DNA of 64,000 bases from Candidatus Nitrosotalea sp. TS. GTDB lineage: Archaea; Thermoproteota; Nitrososphaeria; Nitrososphaerales; Nitrosopumilaceae. Of this stretch, positions 47,868 through 56,725 are shown piece by piece (position 1 is the first letter of the stretch; each line of letters opens with the position of its first letter). The position numbers and the translations under genes are program-made. Location: NCBI RefSeq assembly GCF_011319465.1, contig NZ_RCMB01000010.1, positions 1 through 64,000 of the forward strand, in the 5' to 3' direction. The notes beneath the pieces were generated by a model. That model made no database searches, was not told where the DNA came from, and saw only the letters and a list, made by a program, of their open reading frames with translations.

Positions 47868-48492
47868 CTAGACTATCATTATTTTTGATTCCAAAAGATA
47901 CTGTACTACATGCCCGAAATCATTGTCTGAAATGGAACCGTTTGACCACCAGAGTGCATCATTTTTGAACCATGATGGAATAGCAGTCATGTTTTGGTCG
48001 TGGTAATCATCTATCTTGATTGTACCTGATTTAACAAGATAGAAAATATTTTCTCCAAATAATCTGTCAGATGTCTGGTTCTGAACCCATGAGCTTGCTA
48101 CCTCTTTGAACTGTGGGGGAATTACGATATCTCCAGAGTCAACTATCTGAAAACTTGCGATAGCACTTGCTCCGGACATATTGAACCTTCAAAAAGTAAG
48201 TTCCGGTAGCATATGTTGTCCTATAAAATGGAAATGGGGCAGTAAAGTTTGAGGTTGGTTTTGTAATTATCATTGGGATAGGACCTGATGATTGGTTTGA
48301 CTGGTCTATTATCTCTAAAACCGCGTTGCTCCCAGTAACATTTGACACTGTAACCAAAAAAGAGAGATTCTCTCCATATGTGTAAACTGGCTTGCTTGTG
48401 GAAATTGAGATCTGGGTTAATCCATGTGACTCGCTAATGGATCCAACAATCAGTAGTCCGGTTGCAAGCAAAAAGATAGTTGCAAATTTCAT
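47868..48492 (-). CDS. Secreted protein with C-terminal SW..WW motif domain (frameshifted)
   Basis: About 205 residues. Signal peptide (ATIFLLATGLLIVGSIS), then a beta-sandwich-like part (ISISTSKPVYTYGENLSF), and a C-terminal domain with the motif IPSWFKNDALWWSNGSISD and VVQYLLESKIMIV, which recurs in many thaumarchaeal exported proteins. A frame change near 48175 splits it. The gene converges on the stalked protein at 47114-47855. Function unknown. Confidence 0.7.
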
Positions 48493-48592
48493 AAGATCTG
48501 CAACAATTCAATTTCATAATAGGGTTTTGAAGCTTGGCATGCATGGGTTGTTCTAACAGAATATTAAGGGGGAATTTAGTAGTGCCGAGTAT

Positions 48593-49051
48593 ATGGCAGG
48601 TCATCAGGATCAGGTATGGCTCAAGATGTGGAAAGAAAATTCACCCGAGCTTAGAGCTAAAGCCGTAGAATGGAGAAGAGAGCACGCCTTGGAAAGAATT
48701 GACAGGCCAAGCAGGTTGCAAAAGGCAAGACAACTTGGATACAAGGCAAAGCAGGGTATAGCAGTAGTAAGAATGCGTGTGGGTAGAGGAAACATGCGCA
48801 AAAAGAGACCTGTTGCAGGAAGAAGGCCAAAACACCTCGGTGTACTGCGAATCAAGCCTGCACTTAGCATGCAAAGAGTTGCAGAGCGTAGAGTTTTAGA
48901 AAGATTTCCAAACATGAAACTTCTCGGTTCATACTATCTTTACCAAGACGGTATCTATCTATGGTATGAGGTCATACTGGCTGATCCATCGCACCCAAGA
49001 ATATCTACCGATAGAGAAATGCGCGGCAAAATTTCTGGTTTGAAAAATTGA
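48593..49051 (+). CDS. rpl15e: 50S ribosomal protein eL15
   Basis: 152 residues, ATG 48593 (tatatggcagg). Basic: RRPKHLGVLRIKPALSMQ, RVAERRVLERFPNMKLLGSY, and DPSHPRISTDREMRG. Length matches the family. The stop codon overlaps the TTG start of the next gene. Intact. Confidence 0.97.
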   Translation: MAGHQDQVWLKMWKENSPELRAKAVEWRREHALERIDRPSRLQKARQLGYKAKQGIAVVRMRVGRGNMRKKRPVAGRRPKHLGVLRIKPALSMQRVAERRVLERFPNMKLLGSYYLYQDGIYLWYEVILADPSHPRISTDREMRGKISGLKN

Positions 49052-49554
49052 AGACAGAACTTCTCCTAACCCTTGTACTTGTCCTAGTAGCATCATCCGT
49101 CTTATTTTCAACACAGGCCTTGGGTCAGATACAGTTTAAGAATCTCAACCACCCTGGGATAAAATGGGCCTGGCCAATTCATGCAAACCAGTATATCTTT
49201 ACAGTAAACACTACCTCAAACTATGATATGCAAAATGTTACGTTTAACAATGGTACCAAGACGCTGACATTTTTTGGCAACAGCTCCCACACTGGAAACA
49301 TTGCCGAAATAGAGATACCAACCAACCTAATTGGAGGAAACTATACTGTTTATCAGAACGGAACGCAACTTTATCCAATTGTACTGAAGAACGCAAATCT
49401 CACCACTGTAATCTTGAAATTCAACCAAAGTGGTAAGGTGGAAACTAACATAACAGGAACAACATACCTGCCAGAGTTTTCAGGAATTGCCCCGATGATA
49501 ATGATGGCATCTTTTGCAATCTTGTTTCTTACTGTGAGATACCGCAAGATCTAA
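49048..49554 (+). CDS. Exported Asn/Thr-rich protein with PEF-type C-terminal anchor
   Basis: 168 residues, TTG start overlapping the eL15 stop. Signal peptide (LLTLVLVLVASSVLFST), an Asn/Thr-rich beta domain with many potential N-glycosylation sites (NTT, NGT, NQS, NIT), and a C-terminal PEFSGIAPMIMMASFAILF helix and RYRKI tail. PEF with following hydrophobic helix and basic end is the PEFG-CTERM pattern recognised by archaeosortase-like enzymes. Function unknown. Confidence 0.75.
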   Translation: MKTELLLTLVLVLVASSVLFSTQALGQIQFKNLNHPGIKWAWPIHANQYIFTVNTTSNYDMQNVTFNNGTKTLTFFGNSSHTGNIAEIEIPTNLIGGNYTVYQNGTQLYPIVLKNANLTTVILKFNQSGKVETNITGTTYLPEFSGIAPMIMMASFAILFLTVRYRKI

Positions 49555-49565
49555 GATTACAAAAT

Positions 49566-50258
49566 CTAGTAGAATCCATTGTTATAGTCTTCCCACATGT
49601 TAGAGCGTGTGGTAAACTTGTTTATCTGATAAAATATTCCACCCACTATTCCTGCTTGATAGCATGCATACAGGTACACTTGTGAGTGTGTTGGGTCGCT
49701 ATGTGTCAGACTCAGTGCAATCATTGTAAAGAAAATATATGTTCCAACAAATGTGAAGACCCTGCTTAGGAAACCATCCATTCCAACTATGCGCTTGGTA
49801 GCAGCCGCCATCATTGTAATGCTTGACACTATAAGAAATGTCAATCCACCGTTTGCCTGGACAAACTCGTTTATCCATTTCATCACTCCTTCTTTTAAAA
49901 TAGAATCCTGTGGGGGATGAGCTCCTCCATGAAGCGCAAATGAGACTGATGTAAATATTGAGCCCATCATGAATATGAACAAAAATATCTTGATTATTCC
50001 TCTCCTGATTGGACTACGTGGTGCTGTAGGGGACATTACGCGCTCTGCCATCTTGACCCCATAAAGCAGACCTATGAGAAAAGATGGAATGAACATCAAA
50101 TCTATAATTATTGGCGACTGTATGATGGCCTGGTTAATGGCGGTACCACAGACCAAGGAAATTAGCATCGAAAGTGCGACTGCTCCGGCAAAGATGCTGA
50201 TATCTATCCAGCTTCTCTTGTGTCTGAGCTCAAATATGTCAGGTCCCCACTCGTCCAA
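49566..50258 (-). CDS. Six-helix membrane protein, family unknown
   Basis: 230 residues with about six membrane segments (ISIFAGAVALSMLISL; IIIDLMFIPSFLIGLLYG; IKIFLFIFMMGSIFTSVSF; LTFLIVSSITMMAA; RVFTFVGTYIFFTMIAL; VYLYACYQAGIVGGIFY) and an acidic N-terminus (MDEWGPDIFELRHKR). No transporter motif seen. Intact. It converges on the PEFS protein gene. Confidence 0.7.
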   Translation of the reverse strand: MDEWGPDIFELRHKRSWIDISIFAGAVALSMLISLVCGTAINQAIIQSPIIIDLMFIPSFLIGLLYGVKMAERVMSPTAPRSPIRRGIIKIFLFIFMMGSIFTSVSFALHGGAHPPQDSILKEGVMKWINEFVQANGGLTFLIVSSITMMAAATKRIVGMDGFLSRVFTFVGTYIFFTMIALSLTHSDPTHSQVYLYACYQAGIVGGIFYQINKFTTRSNMWEDYNNGFY

Positions 50259-50429
50259 TCCGAGATTTCCTTTATGAGAGATAATTAAAGAAGGAAATCC
50301 AAATGATTTTGCCTATTTTATCAACTCATTTTAGGTTCTATTGAGGCAGACATTCTTTGCAGCCTTTTTGCTCTTATTTGGATTTGCCAAGATTATTATC
50401 GCTTGATAACAGTAAAGGTGTGATCCAAA

Positions 50430-50711
50430 ATGCCAGCAACCATGATAATTATAATTGGCGTTGCAATTGCCGCAATTGCCATAGCATACTTTTACAAGAG
50501 GAAAATAGGAATTCCATTGATAGGCATAGGTGCAGTCATTGCCGCCTTTGGCGTTATATTCTTTTTACAAGGAAACTCTATCGTAGGACCACATTCGTCT
50601 TTTATGTACTCTAATCCAAAATGGATTGTAAACGGCGGAGTGATAGCTGCTGCAGGTGTAGGGCTTATTGCATTTGGAGTCGGAATTAGCTTACGACGCC
50701 TAAGGTCATAG
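50430..50711 (+). CDS. Small three-helix membrane protein
   Basis: 93 residues, ATG 50430. Helices at about 5-20, 27-47 and 69-88 with short basic loops (YKRKIG; RRLRS). Its 3' end overlaps the convergent RAM-domain gene by 26 bases. Family not recognised. Confidence 0.65.
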   Translation: MPATMIIIIGVAIAAIAIAYFYKRKIGIPLIGIGAVIAAFGVIFFLQGNSIVGPHSSFMYSNPKWIVNGGVIAAAGVGLIAFGVGISLRRLRS

Positions 50712-50916
50712 TCGACCTGACTTTTTCCATCTTTCTTATCTTCTTTGTAATCAGGTTATCCAACTGGACATCAGTGCTTGCTTCTGCCTCAACAACAATG
50801 TCATAATCGCCATAGACAACTCTTGCATCTTTTACTCTGTCCATGTGTTTTATCTTCTCTACTATCTCGCCTTCTGCGCCAAGCTCGCAGCCAATCAATA
50901 TGTATGCTTTTTCCAT
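50686..50916 (-). CDS. Stand-alone Lrp/AsnC ligand-binding (RAM) domain protein
   Basis: 76 residues: MEKAYILIGCELGAEGEIVE, then ARVVYGDYDIVVEAEAS, and VRSTMTLGVVS. Second free RAM protein in the window, about 35-40 percent alike in plan to that at 13973. No HTH. Overlaps the 3' end of the small membrane-protein gene on the other strand. Confidence 0.88.
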   Translation of the reverse strand: MEKAYILIGCELGAEGEIVEKIKHMDRVKDARVVYGDYDIVVEAEASTDVQLDNLITKKIRKMEKVRSTMTLGVVS

Positions 50917-51128
50917 GGTATTATAACAAAATACAGCTTTAAAATCTTACTTGAAATTGGCTGGATCTTTTGTTCTTGATGAAAATTTGCAAAACTGGAT
51001 TGATTTGTTATGTTTTATTGCACATTGGGAATTGATTCTAGAGACATTAGAAATGTTGCATAGTTGTTCGTAAACTACCTTAAATCCTTGTCTAGAGTTT
51101 TTAAATGACCATATATCTAACAAGCCAT

Positions 51129-51395
51129 ATGGGACTTTTTGGTAAAACAAAACAAAAAGACGAGAATGTGGAAAAACTCAGGGCTATATTTGACAGGTTT
51201 GAGTATCCTCATCTTGAAAAACTATGTGTTGATGTAATAAAAAAATCGCCAAAATCCCCGGGTGGAGAACATCCAGAAAGGATACAGTATCTAGAATTTA
51301 TCTGGGAGCAATACAAGAAAGGCGTAATGACTTTTCAGCAAGTCGAGGATTTTGCAGTAGCTCAGCAAATCATACCGAAAAATTTCTTTGAATAA
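51129..51395 (+). CDS. Conserved-looking small soluble protein, unknown
   Basis: 88 residues, ATG 51129 (atgggactttttgg); a TTG 24 bases upstream gives an 8-residue longer form. Helical and charged, starting GLFGKTKQKD, with YPHLEKLCVDVIKKSPKSPGG and EFIWEQYKKGVMTFQQVEDF. No family recognised. It converges with the NHLRC2-like gene, four bases apart. Confidence 0.6.
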   Translation: MGLFGKTKQKDENVEKLRAIFDRFEYPHLEKLCVDVIKKSPKSPGGEHPERIQYLEFIWEQYKKGVMTFQQVEDFAVAQQIIPKNFFE

Positions 51396-51399
51396 TTTT

Positions 51400-52889
51400 C
51401 TAATTGGTAATCTGCAAAGTCTTGAGAAGATTTGTTTTAAGATCATATACCCGTATCAAATGATTGTTAGTGTCCGAGATGTACAGCATATCTTTGTACC
51501 ACTTGACATCGCTTGGCTCGTATAGTCCAAGAGAGTCACAACCTGGGTCATCAAGTCTGCAAATTCCAGTCGAGTCTTCTTTTCCAATCATTGTTGTCAC
51601 GGTTTCACTTTTCAGGTCTATGACTCTCAATGCAGAGTTGTATGTATCTGCGACAAAAACTTGGTTTTGTGTTGCACATAATCCAAGCGGGTGCTGGAAG
51701 AGTGCACCATTAGTACGACCATCCTTGTGTCCAAAGGAAAAAAGTCCCTGTCCAACAATTGTTCTGACATAACCTGACTTGAGGTCTATCTCACGAACTG
51801 ATGAAGTCTCGCTGTCTGCAAAATATAGTATGTCGCCTGAAATTGAAAGGCCGCTTGGCTGGGCAAGCTGCGCCCTCATCCTATTCCCATCTATGATGTT
51901 TTCATAACCATTTCCTGCAAAGGGGGATACCATGTCTGTCTTTGTGTCATATACCCATATCTGGTGGTTTCCTGCCATGGCAATGAAAATGAAATTGTCC
52001 TTTGCCGCCACATCCCAAGGCGAAGAAAGTGCAGTTTCCTTTCCTTTTCCGCCCATTGACATCCAAGGTCCCTGTTTTCCGGTACCAGCAACTGTGATCA
52101 CCTTGCCTGCAACGATGTCTATCTTTCGTATGGCGTGGTTTTCAGTATCGGCAACAAATATTGCATTATCATAAAAAACCAGTCCCTGAGGCCTAAAAAA
52201 TGTGGCATCTAAAAAATTTCCGTCTCCCAGTCCTGCCTTTCCACTTCCGATGATTTTCTCAATCTTGCCTGCCATGTCTGTTATGATGATTCGGTTGTGG
52301 TTCGAGTCAGAGATTGCTATTTTGTCGTTTGATATTGATAATTTTCCAGGATAAGACAGAGTTGCCTTGTCTTGGAAACCCGATGAGTGATCTTGATTGG
52401 CACTTTGGCAAGACCTCCTCTTTTACCGTAATTTTCCAGTAAAACATCTATTGTATCTTGTATGACTTCTTTTTGGCCCTCGCCTGATTGTTTGTACACT
52501 ATGGTACCACTTGGGTCGATGATCACAATTGTAGGCCAGCCACTGACTTCGTATTTTTGCCAGACTGCCATCTGCCTGTCTACCAAAACGGGGTGTGAAA
52601 TCTCGTATCTTCTCACTGCTTGCTCTATGTTGTCTCTGTCCTGTTCGTTGAAAAATTTTGCAGAATGAACGCCTATGAATACCACTGGTTTTCCCTCATA
52701 CCTTCTTTCAAGCTGGGCAAGTACCGGTAGAGTATGCATGCAGTTTATGCAGCAATATGTCCAAAAATCAAGGACAACCACGTGTCCTCTAAGCTTCTCA
52801 AGTGAGAGAGACTCACTTGAGTTTATCCAGTCAAAATTGGATGGAAACTCGGGAGCCTTTGTAACTCTGGTGTAAAAGTTGTCAAACAT
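51400..52889 (-). CDS. NHLRC2-like protein: thioredoxin domain fused to NHL beta-propeller (frameshifted)
   Basis: About 495 residues, ATG 52889. The first 160 residues are a thioredoxin fold with VVLDFWTYCCINCMHTLP, so the redox motif is CINC, and VSGWPTIVIIDPSG. After one indel near 52370 the second frame continues with ISDSNHNRIIITDMAG, then NHL repeats: FVADTENHAIRKIDI, YFADSETSSVREIDL, FVADTYNSALRVIDL, YISDTNNHLIRVYDL. This order equals NHLRC2, whose animal form is needed for cell survival. In this archaeon it has no signal peptide, so it is likely cytosolic. Thiol redox coupled to a propeller is inferred. Confidence 0.87.
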
Positions 52890-53047
52890 GCTTGCATGTC
52901 GTAACAATGACAATAAAAATTATTACTGAAATTCTAGATATGAAGCAGATGTTATCAAAATATGCTGTCTTTTTATTTTCAAACTTGAATTGACTATGCA
53001 AATTAAGTCTTGTTCTCCAATGCCTGTGTTGGTTCTCTGAAAGATGT

Positions 53048-54247
53048 TTAGAAACCTGCCGCAACAGGATCAGATGGTTTGATTATCTCCCTTAGCAACA
53101 TGGTCGCATACGAGCCCCTTGAAAGTGTGAAACTTACATACGGCGAGTTTACTGCAAAGTCTCTGCAGATCATGACGACATGCCTGAATCCACCCTCTCC
53201 GCTTATTTCCTGCATCTCTTTTACAAAGAAATCCTTTGGATTCATCTGCTCTTCGCCAAGTATCTTTGATATCTGGTAATCAAACCTGTTTCTCTTTGAA
53301 TACGAGTACCCGACAAGAGGCATTGCCAACTTTTGTCCTGGGTCGTTTTGATATCTGCCAAGGTTGTCATCCTTGTCATAGCATACATCATCTGCCTGTG
53401 GTGCAAACATGTTTTCTCCCATTTCGTATGCCATGCTGACAGTGCGATTGAAGATAAATGATTGATATGCTTCGACAAAAAATCTTCTCAGGGATATTGG
53501 TATTGCACGCAATGCCTTTAGCGCATCGCCATGTGCTATCATTTCTTTGAGTACTATTCTTTCAATGTCCATCTGTGGAGGAACATCGTCGAAGATCTTT
53601 TGATAGTTTGTTTTATCCTTGAGTGCCTCTCTGATCTTGTTATTTTCTGCAAAGTCATACTCTGATGTATATGAAAGCAGGACTTCAACGGCCAAGTCAA
53701 AGTTTCTCTGCAACAATGCCTTTCCTATGAGGTGCGATACTGCTCTTCTGCTGCCAAATCTCTGATATCCGTAAAAGTTTAGGATTTTTTCATGCTGGTC
53801 AAAACCTGAAATCTTTGTAAAATCCGCATCTTGTATATTTATCTTGAAGTGATTTCCAACCATGTCCTTTTTTGTAAGAGGTTTTTGAACATAGCCGATT
53901 CTCTCAAGCGTGTACCTGTTTGTTGTAATATTTTCGTGGGCATGCGAGGAGTTCATGTCGCAAACAAACTGCTCAGTTGTGGCATTTGCATCCTTGAGTC
54001 CAAGTGCCTTTAACCGCAGGCCATGTTTGTTTAGTATGTCAGAGAGAGCATGATTTGTGTCAATTCCGGATTTTTTTAATCTAAAGACTGCATAGTTTCC
54101 AGACTGGGAAATCTTTGAAAGTGTTTTTTCGCGCAAGACTTCGGAGACAAAGAACTGGTCTTGGCTTGTTCGTATCTTTCCTCCCGTACCCAGTGTGTTG
54201 GTGCAATAGGTGGAAATTCCGATTAGGTCATCTAGTTTTGGGACCAC
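53048..54247 (-). CDS. truD: tRNA pseudouridine synthase D
   Basis: 399 residues. It isomerises uridine-13 in tRNA. TruD motifs: LGLKDANATTEQ with the catalytic Asp, the NYAVFRLKKSGIDT segment, NFYGYQRFGSRRA, and LRRFFVEAYQSFIFNRTVS. Intact, in the same direction as and five bases downstream of the propeller gene. Archaeal TruD homologues are also this length. Confidence 0.95.
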   Translation of the reverse strand: MVPKLDDLIGISTYCTNTLGTGGKIRTSQDQFFVSEVLREKTLSKISQSGNYAVFRLKKSGIDTNHALSDILNKHGLRLKALGLKDANATTEQFVCDMNSSHAHENITTNRYTLERIGYVQKPLTKKDMVGNHFKINIQDADFTKISGFDQHEKILNFYGYQRFGSRRAVSHLIGKALLQRNFDLAVEVLLSYTSEYDFAENNKIREALKDKTNYQKIFDDVPPQMDIERIVLKEMIAHGDALKALRAIPISLRRFFVEAYQSFIFNRTVSMAYEMGENMFAPQADDVCYDKDDNLGRYQNDPGQKLAMPLVGYSYSKRNRFDYQISKILGEEQMNPKDFFVKEMQEISGEGGFRHVVMICRDFAVNSPYVSFTLSRGSYATMLLREIIKPSDPVAAGF

Positions 54248-54251
54248 TTCT

Positions 54252-55799
54252 TTACTGTATGGTAACTGTAATGAATTGAGATATTGTCACGTCTTGGTAT
54301 CTTGCACCAATCACTACCTTGTAAGTGCCTGATAGCGCAAAATTGTCAGCAGACAGATTTACAGATACGATTTTTTGTTTGTCAAGTGTTATGGTTTTAT
54401 CAGCTGGTGTAACTGTAAGATCCTGCGTGCTTGCTGTCTGCTGTGTCAGTATCTCAACTGGGCCGGTTAGCTGCTCGCTTGGACTCAATGTAACATTTAC
54501 CGTTCCGTTCTGACCTCTGTGTAGCGTAATTGATGAAGCAGATGTATTGAGTGCAAGTGGCAATGGAACAGTTGTATCAAGCACCCCAATGTTGTTTTCA
54601 ACCCATTCTGGGAACCATACCTTGTTGTGTGAAACTGTAAAGTCAAGCACCTGGGCTACTCCACAATCTGTCTGATTGCCACAATCTGACCAGTTGGGGT
54701 TCTTTGTTGGTACTAGGTATTCGACAAGAGATTCTTTTGCAGGGTCAAACACTGCTAGCGAATTTGCCACTTGCTCATTGAACCAAAGTCTTCCTTGATC
54801 GTCCATCTGACTCCAATATGGTCTTGTGATTGGTGTCTTTATCAGTCCTGATACATTACCATAAGTTGAGACTTGTGGTACTGGAGTCATGTATTTTGTA
54901 AACTGTTGGGACTGTGGGTCAAAGCCAACAAACATGCTGCTTGCAGTGTCTGTCAGCCATATCTTTCCATTTTGTCCAATTGCGAGTCCATTTGGTGCAA
55001 GTATTCCAGAAGGAAGTGTATAGTTTGAGAACTGTGAAGTTTGCGGATCATAGCTTACTAAAAGTCCTCCAAGTTGATAATTCCATACTGTATACCAGAT
55101 TTTGTTTGCAGAATCGACTGCCATATCGCTTGTAAAGTTGTAGTTTCCTGGAGACATGATATTGGTAGTCTTTAGATCAGTGCCTGACTGATCTGTACTG
55201 AAAAGGGCAACTTTTCTTCCTGTAAAGTCATTTACCATTACATCAGAGCCATCTGGCTTTAGCATTTGAGGAAATGACTCTGATTGGGTTGAAGTCTTTG
55301 GAAATATGAAACTTGAATAATTTTTCAGCTGTGTGTTAAATTCCCATATCAAGCTGTGCTGCGAATCGCTAAACCAAATGTTTCCATCAGGTGCATAGTA
55401 GATTCCCCACAACATTGATTTTTCTCCTTTTTGCCATAATGGGTTGTCAAATTCATGAAATGAATTTGTGGCAGGAATAAACTCTGCAATGTTTCCGGTG
55501 TTAGTTTCGGTAAACCAGACATTTCCAGAAGGATCTGTAGTAACGGCAAGCGGCTGTGTGCATAGAGTTGGAATCTTAAATTCGGTAATGTACTTTGTCG
55601 ATTCTGTATTATTCTGACTCTGGCAAAAAGTTGTTCTCTTGTCAGGGGGATAATTATCCATGGGGGTTCCGGTTAGGGCAACCTGGGTGTCTGGCGCTGG
55701 GTTGCCATGAAAATATCCTGCTCCTACTACTGTAACAGTCGAAATTATGAAAACTAGCATAAAACCAACAGCTAAAATCTTTTTTGTATTCTTCTTCAC
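54252..55799 (-). CDS. Secreted or anchored Vgb-like beta-propeller protein
   Basis: 515 residues. N-terminal anchor helix (ILAVGFMLVFIISTVTVVGAG), then propeller blades of the virginiamycin B lyase (Vgb) type: VTTDPSGNVWFTETNTG, YYAPDGNIWFSDSQHS, AIGQNGKIWLTDTAS, QMDDQGRLWFNEQVAN, VSHNKVWFPEW. The last 100 residues look like an Ig-type beta domain (ITLHRGQNGTVNVTLSP). In Vgb the propeller opens streptogramin lactone; here the substrate is unknown and the name only denotes fold. Intact. Confidence 0.82.
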   Translation of the reverse strand: MKKNTKKILAVGFMLVFIISTVTVVGAGYFHGNPAPDTQVALTGTPMDNYPPDKRTTFCQSQNNTESTKYITEFKIPTLCTQPLAVTTDPSGNVWFTETNTGNIAEFIPATNSFHEFDNPLWQKGEKSMLWGIYYAPDGNIWFSDSQHSLIWEFNTQLKNYSSFIFPKTSTQSESFPQMLKPDGSDVMVNDFTGRKVALFSTDQSGTDLKTTNIMSPGNYNFTSDMAVDSANKIWYTVWNYQLGGLLVSYDPQTSQFSNYTLPSGILAPNGLAIGQNGKIWLTDTASSMFVGFDPQSQQFTKYMTPVPQVSTYGNVSGLIKTPITRPYWSQMDDQGRLWFNEQVANSLAVFDPAKESLVEYLVPTKNPNWSDCGNQTDCGVAQVLDFTVSHNKVWFPEWVENNIGVLDTTVPLPLALNTSASSITLHRGQNGTVNVTLSPSEQLTGPVEILTQQTASTQDLTVTPADKTITLDKQKIVSVNLSADNFALSGTYKVVIGARYQDVTISQFITVTIQ

Positions 55800-55965
55800 A
55801 GAAAAAGGGCGGTTTTTACCTCGTTATATTTTATACGTAGTATCTCGTTTTTGTCGTCTTTTACCTCGATATGGTCTGAGTTGAGAAAGACTGTTACCTC
55901 GTAGAGCAATTGCAAAATATGTTTTACAAGACAAATATTAAACAAAGAGGTTATAGTTACTTTGC

Positions 55966-56193
55966 ATGTCAAATGACGATCTTGAGAGAGTGACTCTTTT
56001 GGAAGTGGTGATGAGCAGGGGAATTCAAGCGCTCACAAGAGATGAGCTTGAACGCCTACACACTCTGTTGGAACAGAAAGATTATTCAAATGATGCCAAA
56101 GCTCAAAAATCAAAGAAAAAACTCCTCAAAAAAATTTCAATTGCAATTTATGATAAAGACGAAAAATATGGCAATTCATTTAAAATGAGCTAG
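55966..56193 (+). CDS. Small helical protein, unknown
   Basis: 75 residues, ATG 55966. Mainly helical and charged (DLERVTLLEVVMSRGIQ; ELERLHTLLEQKDYS) with a Lys-rich middle (QKSKKKLLKKIS). No family recognised. Fifteen bases before the DedA-like gene. Confidence 0.6.
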   Translation: MSNDDLERVTLLEVVMSRGIQALTRDELERLHTLLEQKDYSNDAKAQKSKKKLLKKISIAIYDKDEKYGNSFKMS

Positions 56194-56208
56194 ACGCAAG
56201 GTCAGGCA

Positions 56209-56706
56209 ATGGCTCTATGGAATGTTATACATGCAATATTCCATGACACTTTGTTCATAAAATACGGTCTTGCCGGACTTTTCTTCAATGGGATGTTTTC
56301 TTCATTTATTCCAATTCCAACCGAGATCACTACGTCAACTCTGCTTTTGGGAGGTGCAAACCCCTTTCATGTCTTTGTGGTTTTAACAGTTGGCTCTGTA
56401 ATTGGCGGTTACATTGCATATTATCTTGGGTATAATGGAAGGCTGATCGGAAAATTCCGAAAATCTACTCCAAAATATGAACAAAAAAGTGTGAGCATTA
56501 TGACAAAGTACGGCTGGAGCACGATAATCTTTGTCTCTCCATGGATTCCAATACTTGGGGATATTGTATCCATAATAGCTGGTACCAAAAAATACAACAT
56601 AATAAAATATTCTATCGCAATGGCAACTGGAAAGACGGTAAAATCACTTGCAATAGTATTTTTTAGCGTACATTTTTTGCACTGGCTATTTTACGTTCTG
56701 CACTAG
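56209..56706 (+). CDS. DedA/VTT-domain membrane protein
   Basis: 165 residues. The VTT pattern is visible: GLFFNGMFSSFIPIPTEITT, GGANPFHVFVVLTVGSVIGGYIAYYLG, WSTIIFVSPWIPILGDIVSII. The family moves phospholipids across membranes. Short compared with the about 200 of bacterial DedA. Follows the 75-residue gene and precedes an aminopeptidase. Confidence 0.85.
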   Translation: MALWNVIHAIFHDTLFIKYGLAGLFFNGMFSSFIPIPTEITTSTLLLGGANPFHVFVVLTVGSVIGGYIAYYLGYNGRLIGKFRKSTPKYEQKSVSIMTKYGWSTIIFVSPWIPILGDIVSIIAGTKKYNIIKYSIAMATGKTVKSLAIVFFSVHFLHWLFYVLH

Positions 56707-56725
56707 AAGGTATATTACTTGTATA

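Noticed and set aside
50341-50404. 21-codon hydrophobic frame (TTG start) before the small membrane-protein gene
   Set aside because: Looks like a signal peptide, but nothing credible follows in any frame; chance is as likely.
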